A stretch of DNA of 64,000 nucleotides from Marivita sp046592965. Lineage in GTDB: Bacteria; Pseudomonadota; Alphaproteobacteria; Rhodobacterales; Rhodobacteraceae. This document shows, one piece after another, positions 1 through 8,567 of the stretch (the first letter of the stretch is position 1; each line of letters begins with the position of its first letter). Location: positions 62,001-126,000 of the forward strand of contig NZ_JBISBV010000004.1 in the NCBI RefSeq assembly GCF_046592965.1. The letters are read 5' to 3'. The translations under genes were made by a program, and so were the position numbers. A model generated the notes under the pieces. It saw only the letters and a program-made list of their open reading frames with translations. It ran no database searches and had not been told where the DNA came from.

Positions 1-1052
1 GCAGGCACCGGCACCCAGACCGGCAGATCATCGTCAAGCACCCGGTCCTCGCGCAGATAGGCGTGCGCGAGCACGAAATCGCCAAGGCTTTGCGAATTGC
101 GCAACCCGGCGCAATGGCCCACCATCAGCCAGGCATGCGGGCGCAGCACCGCGATATGATCGGTGGCGGTTTTGGCATTCGACGGCCCGACGCCGATATT
201 GACCAGCGTGATCCCCGCACCGCGTGCGCGTTTGAGGTGGTAAGTCGGCATCTGCGGCATCTTCATCGTCGAAAAGATCGGCGAGTCGGGCTCGGTGATT
301 TCGACGTTGTCGGTGCTGACGAAACTCGTGTAGCCGCTGTCGGGATCGGCAAGTTGCGCGCGCGCATAGGCTTCGAATTCCGCGACATAGAATTGGTAGT
401 TGGTGAACAGCACGTAATTCTGAAAATGCACCGGATCGGTCGCGGTGTAATGCGCCAGGCGGGCGAGCGAATAATCCACCCGTTGCGCGGTGAACGGGGC
501 CAGAGGCTCTTCTCCGTCCGGGCCGATCTTGTAGACGCCGTTGACGATATCATCGTTTGTCGTGCTCAGATCGGGAACGTCGAACACGTCGCGCAGCGTA
601 AATTCTGCCGCGCCCTCCTGCGGAACCGTGATCGACTGCTCGTTTGCAACGGCGAAATGCACCGGCATCGGTGTCTCTGACACGCGCACCTCGACCGGAA
701 CGCTGTGATTGTCGATCAGCAATCCGATCTGCTGCTCGAGATATTTGGCGAAAAGATCGGGGCGCGTGATGGTCGCCGTATGGGTGCCGGGGTGGGACAC
801 ATGACCAAAGCTCAGACGACTGTCGATCTTGGCGAAACTCGTCGTTGTGATCCTGATTTCTGGATAAAACGCGCGGTAACGCACACCTGGATGGCCATCC
901 TCCATCGCTGTCTGAAACGCCTTGCACAGAAAATCCGATGCCAGATCGTACAATTCGCGCAGTCGTGACACCGCCGCCTTGGCGTTGTCGAATTGCTCGG
1001 GCGCCGGGGTTTCGGGGCTGAGGATGTCCAGGGTGATCGACCGGTCCTGCAT
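1..1052 (-). CDS. amn: AMP nucleosidase, 3' end outside the window
   Basis: The minus-strand frame is open from an ATG at 1052 to the window edge, giving the first 350 residues. AMP nucleosidase splits AMP into adenine and ribose 5-phosphate in the cytoplasm. The N-terminal 180 residues match the AMP-nucleosidase-specific domain (RYRAFYPEIRITT, FGHVSHPGTH), and from about residue 275 the nucleoside-phosphorylase-like domain begins (GAGITLVNIGVGPSNAKT, then HAWLMVGHCAGLRNSQ). Bacterial Amn proteins are about 480-500 residues, so roughly 140 are missing. The start is supported by a purine-rich AAGGGG just upstream. The gene is divergent from topoisomerase IB. Identity is confident because both the specific N-terminal domain and the MVGHCAGLR motif are visible. 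Confidence 0.9.
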   Translation of the reverse strand, partial: MQDRSITLDILSPETPAPEQFDNAKAAVSRLRELYDLASDFLCKAFQTAMEDGHPGVRYRAFYPEIRITTTSFAKIDSRLSFGHVSHPGTHTATITRPDLFAKYLEQQIGLLIDNHSVPVEVRVSETPMPVHFAVANEQSITVPQEGAAEFTLRDVFDVPDLSTTNDDIVNGVYKIGPDGEEPLAPFTAQRVDYSLARLAHYTATDPVHFQNYVLFTNYQFYVAEFEAYARAQLADPDSGYTSFVSTDNVEITEPDSPIFSTMKMPQMPTYHLKRARGAGITLVNIGVGPSNAKTATDHIAVLRPHAWLMVGHCAGLRNSQSLGDFVLAHAYLREDRVLDDDLPVWVPVP

Positions 1053-1108
1053 GTGCGCCCCTTTTTTAGTGTCTGGCTTGGCCGGCAAAGTGACAGCATC
1101 CAGCACGG

Positions 1109-1172
1109 GGATCAAGCTGATCCGGTCACGCGACACCCCGTCGCTCGGTCAGTGCCACGGGAACCGGCACTG
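1109..1172. promoter_or_regulatory. Two inverted repeats between amn and topoisomerase IB
   Basis: The 141-base divergent gap holds GGATCA-AGC-TGATCC at 1109-1123 (6-base arms) and CAGTGCC / GGCACTG at 1150-1156 and 1166-1172 (7-base arms, 9-base loop). The second would form a hairpin just ahead of the topoisomerase start at 1194. They could be operators or leader structures, but arms this short also arise by chance in GC-rich DNA. Confidence 0.3.
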
Positions 1173-1193
1173 CGACGGCGGCGTTCGTGCTCT

Positions 1194-2189
1194 ATGTCCG
1201 ACGCGCCAAAGCTCACCTATTATCCGGACGACCGCCCCGGAATTCGCCGTCAGCGCCGCGGACGGGGATTTTCCTATCTTATGCCTGATGGTACGCGCAT
1301 CAACGACGCCGGTGAGCGCAAGCGGCTCTCGGCACTTGCGGTGCCGCCGGCATGGGAAGATGTCTGGATCTGCCCCATTCCAAAGGGTCACTTGCAAGCC
1401 ACCGGGCGCGACGTCAAGACCCGCAAGCAATACCAGTATCATCCCGACTGGACAGCCTTCCGCGCAATCCGGAAGTTCGATCATCTGGTCGAATTCGGCG
1501 ATGCGCTGCCACGCCTGCGCCGCCGTATCCTCAGCGATTTGCGTGACAATGATGTCGGCGAGCGAAGCTTTGCGATCGCTGCGGTGCTGGCGTTGATCGA
1601 CCGCGCCGGGCTCAGGATCGGAACGCAGGACTACGCACGCGCGAACAAGACATATGGTGCCACGACACTCCGCTCGCGACACCTTGATCTAGACGGTAAC
1701 ACCTTGCGCCTGCGGTATCGCGGCAAGGGCGGCAAGCTGGTCAAGAAAACGCTGCGCGACCAGACCCTCAATCGCGTACTTACCCAACTTGACGACCTTC
1801 CCGGTCCGGAATTGATTGGGTGGACGGACGAGGACGGATCACCGCGCAGCATCAGCTCGGCCGAGATCAACAGCTTTCTCGTTGAATATCTCGACAACAC
1901 CTCCCTGACCGCCAAGACCTTTCGCACCTGGAACGGCTCGGTCGCCGCGTTGGATGCCGTGATGAAAGACGAGGAGGCGACCATCAAATCAGTGTCCGAA
2001 GCCGCCGCCGAGCGCTTGCACAACACTCCAACGATTGCCCGCACGTCCTATATCCACCCGGCAGTGATCGACCTTGTCGATATGCCGATGGACGCCCGCC
2101 AGAAGCGCTTCGCCAAAGCCAAGGAAAGGACCGGCTTGCGCCGCCGCGAATCCCAGTTGCTGCATCTTCTTGACGACACCGGCCCTTGA
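1194..2189 (+). CDS. DNA topoisomerase IB (poxvirus/eukaryote-like)
   Basis: A 331-residue type IB topoisomerase, which relaxes supercoils by cutting one strand through a 3'-phosphotyrosine link, without ATP. The N-terminal domain (residues 1-95) has the family signature YYPDDRPGIRRQRRGRGF and PPAWEDVWICP. The catalytic domain shows the expected set: Arg141 in DRAGLRIGT, lysines in RYRGKGGKLVKK (175-185), Arg244 in KTFRTWNGS, and the nucleophile Tyr286 in ARTSYIHP. The frame is open upstream to 993, but the ATG at 1194 is chosen because the family N-terminus begins there and the upstream part overlaps the amn leader. It stands alone, divergent from amn. Bacterial members are non-essential accessory topoisomerases. 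Confidence 0.9.
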   Translation: MSDAPKLTYYPDDRPGIRRQRRGRGFSYLMPDGTRINDAGERKRLSALAVPPAWEDVWICPIPKGHLQATGRDVKTRKQYQYHPDWTAFRAIRKFDHLVEFGDALPRLRRRILSDLRDNDVGERSFAIAAVLALIDRAGLRIGTQDYARANKTYGATTLRSRHLDLDGNTLRLRYRGKGGKLVKKTLRDQTLNRVLTQLDDLPGPELIGWTDEDGSPRSISSAEINSFLVEYLDNTSLTAKTFRTWNGSVAALDAVMKDEEATIKSVSEAAAERLHNTPTIARTSYIHPAVIDLVDMPMDARQKRFAKAKERTGLRRRESQLLHLLDDTGP

Positions 2190-2244
2190 CACCCTGGTCG
2201 TCCCAGAGCCCACTTGGGCACAATTACAGGAGGGCACCATAAGC

Positions 2245-2994
2245 GTGACACATCTTTCCCCGAATATCGAACACTGGCAGGAGCGGGTTGATCTGGCGGC
2301 GGCCTTTCGCTGGACCGCGCGTCTGAACATGCACGAAGCGGTCGCCAATCATTTCAGCCTGTCGATCAATGGCGATGGCACCAAGTTCCTGATGAACCCC
2401 AATCAGACGCATTTTTCCCGCATCAAGGCCAGCGATCTGCTGGTCGTGGATGCCAATGATCCTGAAACTTTGTCCGGTCCCAACGCACCCGATCCGACGG
2501 CATGGGGCTTGCATGGCGGATTGCATCGGCATTGCCGTCACGCGCTCTGTGCGATGCATGTGCACTCGATCCACGCGACGGTTCTGGCCACATTGCAAGA
2601 CCCGCGCCTGCCTCCGATCGACCAGAACTGCGCGACATTCTTCAACCGTTATGTGATTGACGACAGCTATGGCGGGTTGGCCTTTGAAGAAGAAGGCGAG
2701 CGCTGCGCGCAGCTTTTTGATGATCCGAAAAAGAAGGTGATGATCATGGGCAATCACGGCGTCATGATCATCGGAGACACCGTGGCCGACACGTTCAACC
2801 GGCTTTATTATTTCGAACGGGCAGCCGAGACCTATATTCGCGCCTTGCAGACCGGCCAGCCGCTTCGGGTGTTGTCGGACGACATCGCCGAGAAAACCGC
2901 GCAGGAACTGGAAGCCTATCCCGAACAAGACGCGCGCCATCTCGCGGAACTCAAGGCAATCCTCGATTCGGAAGGATCGGATTACGCCGCGTAA
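2245..2994 (+). CDS. Class II aldolase/adducin-family protein
   Basis: A 249-residue protein of the class II aldolase/adducin fold, the family of L-fuculose-1-phosphate aldolase and L-ribulose-5-phosphate 4-epimerase. Metal-ligand histidines are visible in CAMHVHSIHATVLATL, and a later His in IMGNHGVMIIGDT, the usual HxH plus distal His of these zinc enzymes. The frame stays open upstream into the topoisomerase gene; the GTG at 2245 is chosen because AGGAGGG lies 10 bases before it. The substrate is not predictable: many close family members in this group are simply called class II aldolase and adducin N-terminal domain proteins. It is not obviously in an operon with its neighbours. Confidence 0.85.
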   Translation: MTHLSPNIEHWQERVDLAAAFRWTARLNMHEAVANHFSLSINGDGTKFLMNPNQTHFSRIKASDLLVVDANDPETLSGPNAPDPTAWGLHGGLHRHCRHALCAMHVHSIHATVLATLQDPRLPPIDQNCATFFNRYVIDDSYGGLAFEEEGERCAQLFDDPKKKVMIMGNHGVMIIGDTVADTFNRLYYFERAAETYIRALQTGQPLRVLSDDIAEKTAQELEAYPEQDARHLAELKAILDSEGSDYAA

Positions 2995-3033
2995 AGCACT
3001 TGCAATTCCCGCGCGATACGTCACCTTTAAGTT

Positions 3034-3897
3034 ATGGAAAAGACACTGCTTTCGCTCGGGCACGGATACAGCGCCACCTATCTTGCCAAAAGACTGGTGC
3101 CGCAGGGCTGGCGCATTGCCGGAACGACCCGCGAAGTTGACAATTTCGGCGCCTTGCGCGCGCAGGGCATCACCCCGCTTTTGTGGGATCGTGACGCCAT
3201 CCTGCCGTGGCTGGAAAACGCCAGCCACGTCCTGGTATCGGCCGGCCCGACTGAGACCGGCGACCCCACATTGGCCTTGCTGAAACCCGATATCGTGGCC
3301 TGTGCGGAGAGGCTGAAATGGCTCGGCTACCTCTCCACCACCGGTGTATATGGCGACGCGGACGGCGACTGGGTCGACGAAACCACGCCGCTCACTCCCA
3401 GCACCGAACGCGGCCGTCGCCGCGTCCATGCCGAAGCATCCTGGGCGGCGATCCCCGGCCTGCCGCTGCATATTTTCCGGCTCGCCGGAATCTACGGCCC
3501 CGGGCGCGGACCGTTTGCCAAGGTGCGCAGGGGCACGGCACGGCGGATCATCAAACCGGGACAGATCTTCAGCCGCATCCATGTCGAAGACATCGCGCAG
3601 GTGCTCGAAGCGTCGATGCTGCACCCCGATCCGGGCGCGGCCTATAACCTGTGCGACGATGACCCCGCGCCGCCGCAAGACGTGATTGAATACGCCGCCC
3701 AACTGCTTGGCGTGAAACCGCCGCCCGAAGAGCCGTTTGAAGACGCTGAATTGACCCCGATGGCGCGCAGTTTCTATGCTGAGAGCAAGCGCGTGCGCAA
3801 TGAGCGGATCAAAACCGAATTGGGTGTCACCTTGCTATATCCCGACTATCGCACCGGGCTGAAAGCCGTCCTTGCCGCCGAAGAGGCCGCCGAGTGA
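3034..3897 (+). CDS. NAD(P)-binding epimerase-like protein (YeeZ-type extended SDR)
   Basis: A 287-residue Rossmann protein of the YeeZ-like branch of extended short-chain dehydrogenases. The N-terminal nucleotide-binding motif is LGHGYSATYLAKRL (residues 7-20), and the active-site region holds LSTTGVYGDADGDWVDE with the YG seen in NAD-dependent epimerases. IFRLAGIYGPGRGP and FSRIHVEDIAQVL are also family-typical. The canonical YxxxK is not obvious, so catalysis may be altered, as in much of this branch. The reaction is unknown. Its stop overlaps the GTG start of the ExoD-like gene (GTGA), so the two are probably translated together. Confidence 0.8.
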   Translation: MEKTLLSLGHGYSATYLAKRLVPQGWRIAGTTREVDNFGALRAQGITPLLWDRDAILPWLENASHVLVSAGPTETGDPTLALLKPDIVACAERLKWLGYLSTTGVYGDADGDWVDETTPLTPSTERGRRRVHAEASWAAIPGLPLHIFRLAGIYGPGRGPFAKVRRGTARRIIKPGQIFSRIHVEDIAQVLEASMLHPDPGAAYNLCDDDPAPPQDVIEYAAQLLGVKPPPEEPFEDAELTPMARSFYAESKRVRNERIKTELGVTLLYPDYRTGLKAVLAAEEAAE

Positions 3898-4526
3898 CAA
3901 GCGCGGCGTCGCCTCCACGGTCCTTGACCAGCCTTCTGGACGCGCTTGATCCCACCCTCCCCGAAACCGGCGCAGACACCGATGCCCCGGATGCGGGCCA
4001 CGGGCTCAGCGTGAGGCAGATGCTGGATCGGGTGGGATCGCGCTCGTTCGGTGCCGCTCTGCTTGTTCCGGCCCTCATTCTGGTGTCTCCGCTGTCTGCC
4101 ATCCCGCTGATGCCCACGCTCGGCGGTCTGGTCATCGTCACCATCGCGACACAGGCTCTGTTCGGCACGCAGCAGCTTTGGCTGCCCAGGTTCCTGTCGG
4201 ATCGCACGCTGAACGCCGATCAGCTGTGCCGCGCCATCGGCTTCCTGCGCCGCCCGGCCAAATGGCTCGACGCTCACAGCCGCAACAGGTTGCGGCTCCT
4301 GACCGCTCCGCCTTTGGACCGTCTGGCGCTGATGGCCGTCATCATCGTCGCGGCGACGTGGCCGTTTCTGGAAATTCTGCCGATGTTCACATCCGTCAGC
4401 GCAGCCGGCGTCGCCCTTATCGCGTTTGCGCTCATGGTGCGCGACGGATTTGCGCTGATCGCCGGATACATCGTGCTTGGTGCGTCGCTGGCGGTTGTTG
4501 TCGGGCTGATCGTCGGCCTTCTCTAG
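3894..4526 (+). CDS. exoD: Exopolysaccharide synthesis protein ExoD family, inner membrane
   Basis: A 210-residue integral membrane protein of the ExoD family, first described for rhizobial exopolysaccharide production and nodule invasion; the biochemical role is unknown. After a 35-residue soluble N-terminus come LSVRQMLDRVGSRSFGAALLVPALILVSPLSAIPLMPTLGG (about 40-80), typical of the family, and three further hydrophobic segments near 140-210. It starts at a GTG overlapping the upstream stop. Its stop lies inside the tetramer CTAG at 4523-4526, which also contains the stop of the convergent dxs gene, so there is no room for a terminator between them. Confidence 0.85.
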   Translation: MTSAASPPRSLTSLLDALDPTLPETGADTDAPDAGHGLSVRQMLDRVGSRSFGAALLVPALILVSPLSAIPLMPTLGGLVIVTIATQALFGTQQLWLPRFLSDRTLNADQLCRAIGFLRRPAKWLDAHSRNRLRLLTAPPLDRLALMAVIIVAATWPFLEILPMFTSVSAAGVALIAFALMVRDGFALIAGYIVLGASLAVVVGLIVGLL

Positions 4527-6448
4527 GCGCGTTTGCCCAGCGACGCGACGCCCAGAACATTCAGCACTTTGGTCACGATATCCTTGGCGCTGAGTCCGGC
4601 GACATCGTACATCCTGGCCGGGCTGGCCTGATCGATGAAGATGTCAGGGAGCACCATGGAGCGGAATTTCAAACCGTGGTCGAACACCTCTTCCTCGGCC
4701 AGAAGCTGTGCCACATGGCTGCCAAAGCCACCGACCGCGCCCTCCTCGATGGTGATGAGCGCCTCATGCTCGCGGGCCAATTCCAAGATCAGTTCCCGAT
4801 CCAGCGGCTTGGCGAAACGGGCATCGGCAACCGTGGGGGTGATGCCCTTGCCGGCAAGCGTTTCACAGGCCGCCATGACTTCGCCCAGACGCGTGCCAAA
4901 TGACAGGATCGCAACGCGGCTCCCGTTCTGGATCATTCGGCCCTTGCCAATCTCCAGCACCTCACCGCGATCCGGCAACTCGACCCCCTGCCCTTCGCCC
5001 CGCGGATAGCGGAACGCGATCGGGCCGTCGTCATGCGCGGCGGCGGTGGCAACCATGTGCTTCAACTCCGCCTCATCGGCGGCCGCCATGACAACAAAGC
5101 CCGGCAGGTTCGCAAGGTAAGCGATGTCATAGCTGCCCGCATGGGTGGCCCCATCGGCCCCGACCAATCCGGCGCGATCAATGGCGAAACGCACCGGCAA
5201 ACGCTGGATCGCCACATCATGCACCACCTGATCATAGCCGCGCTGCAAGAACGTCGAATACATCGCGCAAAACGGCTTCATCCCGCCTGCCGCCAGCGCC
5301 GCACAGAAGGTCACGCCGTGCTGCTCCGCGATCCCGACATCGAAAGTGCGCGACGGATAGCGCTCTGCGAAAAGATCAAGCCCGGTGCCGTCAGGCATTG
5401 CCGCCGTCACGGCACAAATCAGAGGATCCTGCGCCGCTTCTTGTAGCAAGGCATCCGCAAAGACACGCGTGTAACTCGGCGCGTTGGAGGGCGATTTTTT
5501 TTGTTCGCCGGTCAACACGTCGAACTTGGCGCGCGCATGGCCCCGGTCGGCGGCATCTTCGGCAGGTGGATACCCCTTGCCCTTGCGGGTAACGATGTGG
5601 ATCAGGGTCGGCCCATGCGCGCGGTCCTTGACCGTGCGCAAAATCGGCAACAACTGGTCCAGATCGTGACCGTCGATCGGCCCGACATACGAAAAGCCCA
5701 GCGCTTCGAACAGCGTGCCGCCGATCGCCATGCCCTTGAGCATGTCCTTGGCGCGCTTGGCCCCTTCGCGAAACGGCTCCGGCAAAAAGCTCACCGCGCC
5801 CTTGGCCGCCTGCTTGAGATCCTGGAACGGGGCCCCCGCATAAAGCTGCGACAGATACGACGACATCGCCCCGACCGGCGGCGCGATGCTCATTTCGTTG
5901 TCGTTCAGAATCACAATCAACCGCTTGCCCAGCGCGCCGGCATTGTTCATCGCCTCATAGGCCATGCCTGCACTCATCGCGCCATCGCCGATCACCGCAA
6001 TCGCATCTCCGGCGCCGGTGTCGCACGCGCCGCCCAGATCGCGCGCCACGGCAAAACCGAGGGCGGCGGAAATCGATGTCGAGCTATGTGCCGCGCCAAA
6101 CGGATCGTAGGGCGATTCCGTTCGCTTGGTGAAACCGGACAGGCCGTTTTCCTGTCGCAACGTGTCCATCTGCGCCCGTCGCCCCGTCAGGATCTTGTGC
6201 GGATAGCACTGGTGCGACACGTCCCAGATGATCTTGTCGCGCGGTGCGTCGAAAATCGCGTGCAGCGCCACCGTCAGTTCGACCACACCAAGCCCGGCCC
6301 CCAGATGCCCGCCGGTGCGGGACACAGCGGCAATCGTGTCGCGGCGCAACTCGTTCGCCAGTTGCTCCAACTGCGCATCCGAAAACCGTTTCAGATCGGC
6401 AGGTGACGACACAGTGTCCAAAAGCGGGGTGTCGGTATCATGCGACAT
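4523..6448 (-). CDS. dxs: 1-deoxy-D-xylulose-5-phosphate synthase
   Basis: A 641-residue thiamine-diphosphate enzyme that condenses pyruvate and glyceraldehyde 3-phosphate, the first and usually limiting step of the non-mevalonate isoprenoid pathway. Visible are the N-terminal SRTGGHLGAGLGVVELTVALH, DVSHQCYPHKILTGR, the thiamine-diphosphate motif GDGAMSAGMAYEAMNNAG, and the transketolase pyrimidine domain with FDVGIAEQHGVTFCAALA and YSTFLQRGYDQ. Length fits the family. It is the last gene of a run with xseB and ispA, 21 bases after ispA, an order common in Rhodobacteraceae that puts carotenoid/quinone precursor supply in one unit. Confidence 0.97.
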   Translation of the reverse strand: MSHDTDTPLLDTVSSPADLKRFSDAQLEQLANELRRDTIAAVSRTGGHLGAGLGVVELTVALHAIFDAPRDKIIWDVSHQCYPHKILTGRRAQMDTLRQENGLSGFTKRTESPYDPFGAAHSSTSISAALGFAVARDLGGACDTGAGDAIAVIGDGAMSAGMAYEAMNNAGALGKRLIVILNDNEMSIAPPVGAMSSYLSQLYAGAPFQDLKQAAKGAVSFLPEPFREGAKRAKDMLKGMAIGGTLFEALGFSYVGPIDGHDLDQLLPILRTVKDRAHGPTLIHIVTRKGKGYPPAEDAADRGHARAKFDVLTGEQKKSPSNAPSYTRVFADALLQEAAQDPLICAVTAAMPDGTGLDLFAERYPSRTFDVGIAEQHGVTFCAALAAGGMKPFCAMYSTFLQRGYDQVVHDVAIQRLPVRFAIDRAGLVGADGATHAGSYDIAYLANLPGFVVMAAADEAELKHMVATAAAHDDGPIAFRYPRGEGQGVELPDRGEVLEIGKGRMIQNGSRVAILSFGTRLGEVMAACETLAGKGITPTVADARFAKPLDRELILELAREHEALITIEEGAVGGFGSHVAQLLAEEEVFDHGLKFRSMVLPDIFIDQASPARMYDVAGLSAKDIVTKVLNVLGVASLGKRA

Positions 6449-6469
6449 GGGCCGCGCCTCCGGGTTGCA

Positions 6470-7339
6470 TCAGATGTCGCGCGAAATAACGAACCGCGCC
6501 GCATCATTCAAGGTTTGCGCTTTTGCGCCATAGGGTGACAGGGCATCACAAGCGGCATCCACCAGGTCTGACGCACGCCGCTTCGCGCCATCCAACCCCA
6601 GCAGAGACACAAAGGTCGCTTTGCCGCGCGCGGCGTCTTTGCCAACGGCCTTGCCAACGGTCGATACGTCACCTTCGATATCAAGGATATCGTCGGCGAT
6701 CTGAAAGGCCAGACCGAGCGCTGCGGCATATTCCGTCAGCGGCGCCGTGTCCGCCCCGGCCAACCGAGCGCCCGCCTGTGCCGCCCAAACGATCAACGCT
6801 CCGGTCTTGCCCGCTTGCAAATCGGTGATCTGCTCCAGCGTCAACGGCTCATCGGCCCGTTCCGCCGAAATATCAAGCGCCTGTCCCAACACCATCCCGC
6901 GCCGCCCCGAGGCCTGTGCAAGGCTCGACGCCAGTTCGGCGCGTATGCTTGCATCGTCATGGCAGGCCGGATCAAGCACCAGTTCGAACCCAAGCGCCTG
7001 CAACGCATCGCCCACCAGAACCGCCGTGCCCTCGTCCCAGCGGCGATGCACCGTCGGCACACCGCGCCGCAAATCGTCGTCATCCATGCAAGGCAGATCG
7101 TCATGCACAAGGCTGTAGGCGTGGATCGCTTCGATCGCGGCGGCGGGCCAGATCGCGCGCCCTTCGTCGATCCCATGCAACCGCGCGCCTTCCATCACGA
7201 GGAATCCGCGCAGGCGTTTGCCACCGGCGACGGCATAGCGCATGGCCTCGATAACCGGCAGGTCCGCGTCCTCGTCGAGGACACGTTCGAGATGGGAGCC
7301 AATCATTGCGCCATCGCGGCGCAAGGCCTGCGAAAACAC
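6470..7339 (-). CDS. ispA: Farnesyl diphosphate synthase (polyprenyl synthetase family)
   Basis: A 289-residue short-chain prenyl transferase that joins isopentenyl diphosphate to allylic diphosphates to make geranyl and farnesyl diphosphate. The first Asp-rich motif DDLPCMDDDDLRRG (residues 80 on), GKRLRG, GKTGALI and the second motif FQIADDILDIEGD are all present. The longest frame starts at 7390 inside xseB. I prefer the GTG at 7339: it lies 10 bases past the xseB stop and gives an N-terminus (VFSQALRRD) like other family members. It is sandwiched between xseB and dxs on the same strand, so it should be co-expressed with Dxs. Confidence 0.92.
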   Translation of the reverse strand: MFSQALRRDGAMIGSHLERVLDEDADLPVIEAMRYAVAGGKRLRGFLVMEGARLHGIDEGRAIWPAAAIEAIHAYSLVHDDLPCMDDDDLRRGVPTVHRRWDEGTAVLVGDALQALGFELVLDPACHDDASIRAELASSLAQASGRRGMVLGQALDISAERADEPLTLEQITDLQAGKTGALIVWAAQAGARLAGADTAPLTEYAAALGLAFQIADDILDIEGDVSTVGKAVGKDAARGKATFVSLLGLDGAKRRASDLVDAACDALSPYGAKAQTLNDAARFVISRDI

Positions 7340-7349
7340 CGCGTCCGTC

Positions 7350-7592
7350 TTACGCCGGATCGACAGGAGTCGTGCCCGTCGGCTGTCCATCGGCGTCCAG
7401 CGTGATCGCGGCCACCTTTTCCTGCGCCTCGGTCAGCTTGGCCTCGCACCGCTTCTTCAGCGCCGCACCGCGTTCGTAAAGCGTGATGGATTGCTCCAAC
7501 GCCACATCGCCACGCTCGAGCTGGCCGACAACTTTCTCAAGTTCGGCCATCGCCGCCTCAAAGCTCATCTCTTCTACGGGTGTGTCGCTCAT
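7350..7592 (-). CDS. xseB: Exodeoxyribonuclease VII small subunit
   Basis: An 80-residue protein with the XseB signature FEAAMAELEKVVGQLERGDVALEQSI followed by LYERGAALKKRCEAKL. Small subunits bind XseA to form exonuclease VII, which degrades single-stranded DNA into oligonucleotides. The size is typical. The xseA gene is not nearby. The start overlaps the stop of the histone-deacetylase-like gene by 4 bases (ATGA), and ispA follows 10 bases after its stop. Confidence 0.95.
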   Translation of the reverse strand: MSDTPVEEMSFEAAMAELEKVVGQLERGDVALEQSITLYERGAALKKRCEAKLTEAQEKVAAITLDADGQPTGTTPVDPA

Positions 7593-8521
7593 GTCGCGGT
7601 CTCCATCAGTTCTTCCACATGCGCACGCGCACTGATCGCCAGCGACGACAAATCATAACCGCCTTCCAAAGTCGAGACGACACGCCGCTCGCAAAGCTCG
7701 TCCGCCAAGCCGCAAAGCTGCTGCGTCAACCAACGGAAATCCTGCGTCGACCAGTTCAATTGTGCCAACGGATCATCCTGATGCGCGTCAAAACCAGCCG
7801 ACAGGATCAGCAGTTCAGGCTTGAAGTCGCGCAAACGGGGAAACACCTGTGCCTCATAGGCCGCGCGCATTTCTGTACCGCCGCTTTCAGGGGCAAACGC
7901 GATGTTGAGCACATTGTCATGCGCCCCGCGCTCCGACGGATCGCCGGTCCCCGGCCAAAGCGGCATTTGCTGGCTTGTGATGGTCAGCGCGCGCGGCTCG
8001 TTCCACAGCAGATCCTGCGTGCCATTGCCGTGATGCACGTCGAAATCGACAATCGCAACGCGCGACAAGCCATGCGCCTCGAGCGCATGTTTCGCCCCGA
8101 TCGCGGCAGTACCGAACAGGCAGAAGCCCATCGGAGTCTCGGTTTCGGCATGGTGGCCCGGAGGGCGCACAGCGCAGAACGCGCGGGACACGTCGCCGCC
8201 CAGAACCATATCGACGGCGCGAACAATCGCGCCGGCGGCGCGTGACGCGGCGCGCCACGAACCCGGTGACAGCCAGGTATCAGCGTCAAGCTGAGCCAAC
8301 CCTTCATCCGGCACCCCGGCCTTGATCCTGTCGATATAGCGCTGCGGATGCACATAGCGCAGATGCGCCTCGTCCACCTCGGGCGCAGTTTCGCGCCGCA
8401 GATCGAGATCCTGCAAAGCGTGCAGCACATGCTCGAGCCGCGCCACCCGCTCGGGATGGCCGTCCGGTGTCACATGCTCAAGACATTCGGCATGCGTAAT
8501 CAATGCAGTCGCCACAAGCAT
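7589..8521 (-). CDS. Histone deacetylase / acetylpolyamine amidohydrolase family protein
   Basis: A 310-residue zinc amidohydrolase of the arginase/deacetylase fold, close to class II deacetylases. Active-site motifs are complete: RPPGHHAETE with the paired catalytic histidines, VDFDVHHGNGTQD with the zinc-binding Asp and His, and LSAGFDAHQDDPL with the other zinc Asp, followed by TLEGGYDL with the transition-state region. Bacterial members deacetylate small acetyl-amides such as acetylpolyamines, or proteins; the substrate here is unknown. It overlaps xseB by 4 bases and begins 46 bases after petR, so it may be read with the regulators as well as the isoprenoid genes. Confidence 0.92.
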   Translation of the reverse strand: MLVATALITHAECLEHVTPDGHPERVARLEHVLHALQDLDLRRETAPEVDEAHLRYVHPQRYIDRIKAGVPDEGLAQLDADTWLSPGSWRAASRAAGAIVRAVDMVLGGDVSRAFCAVRPPGHHAETETPMGFCLFGTAAIGAKHALEAHGLSRVAIVDFDVHHGNGTQDLLWNEPRALTITSQQMPLWPGTGDPSERGAHDNVLNIAFAPESGGTEMRAAYEAQVFPRLRDFKPELLILSAGFDAHQDDPLAQLNWSTQDFRWLTQQLCGLADELCERRVVSTLEGGYDLSSLAISARAHVEELMETAT

Positions 8522-8567
8522 CTCCCCCTGCGTCTTCTCATTTCAGATATTCAGGAAACACGACCCG

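Noticed and set aside
2224..3702. 492-codon minus-strand open frame over the aldolase-family and epimerase-like genes
   Set aside because: It is a shadow of two plus-strand genes with clear motifs; its own sequence has no recognisable family.
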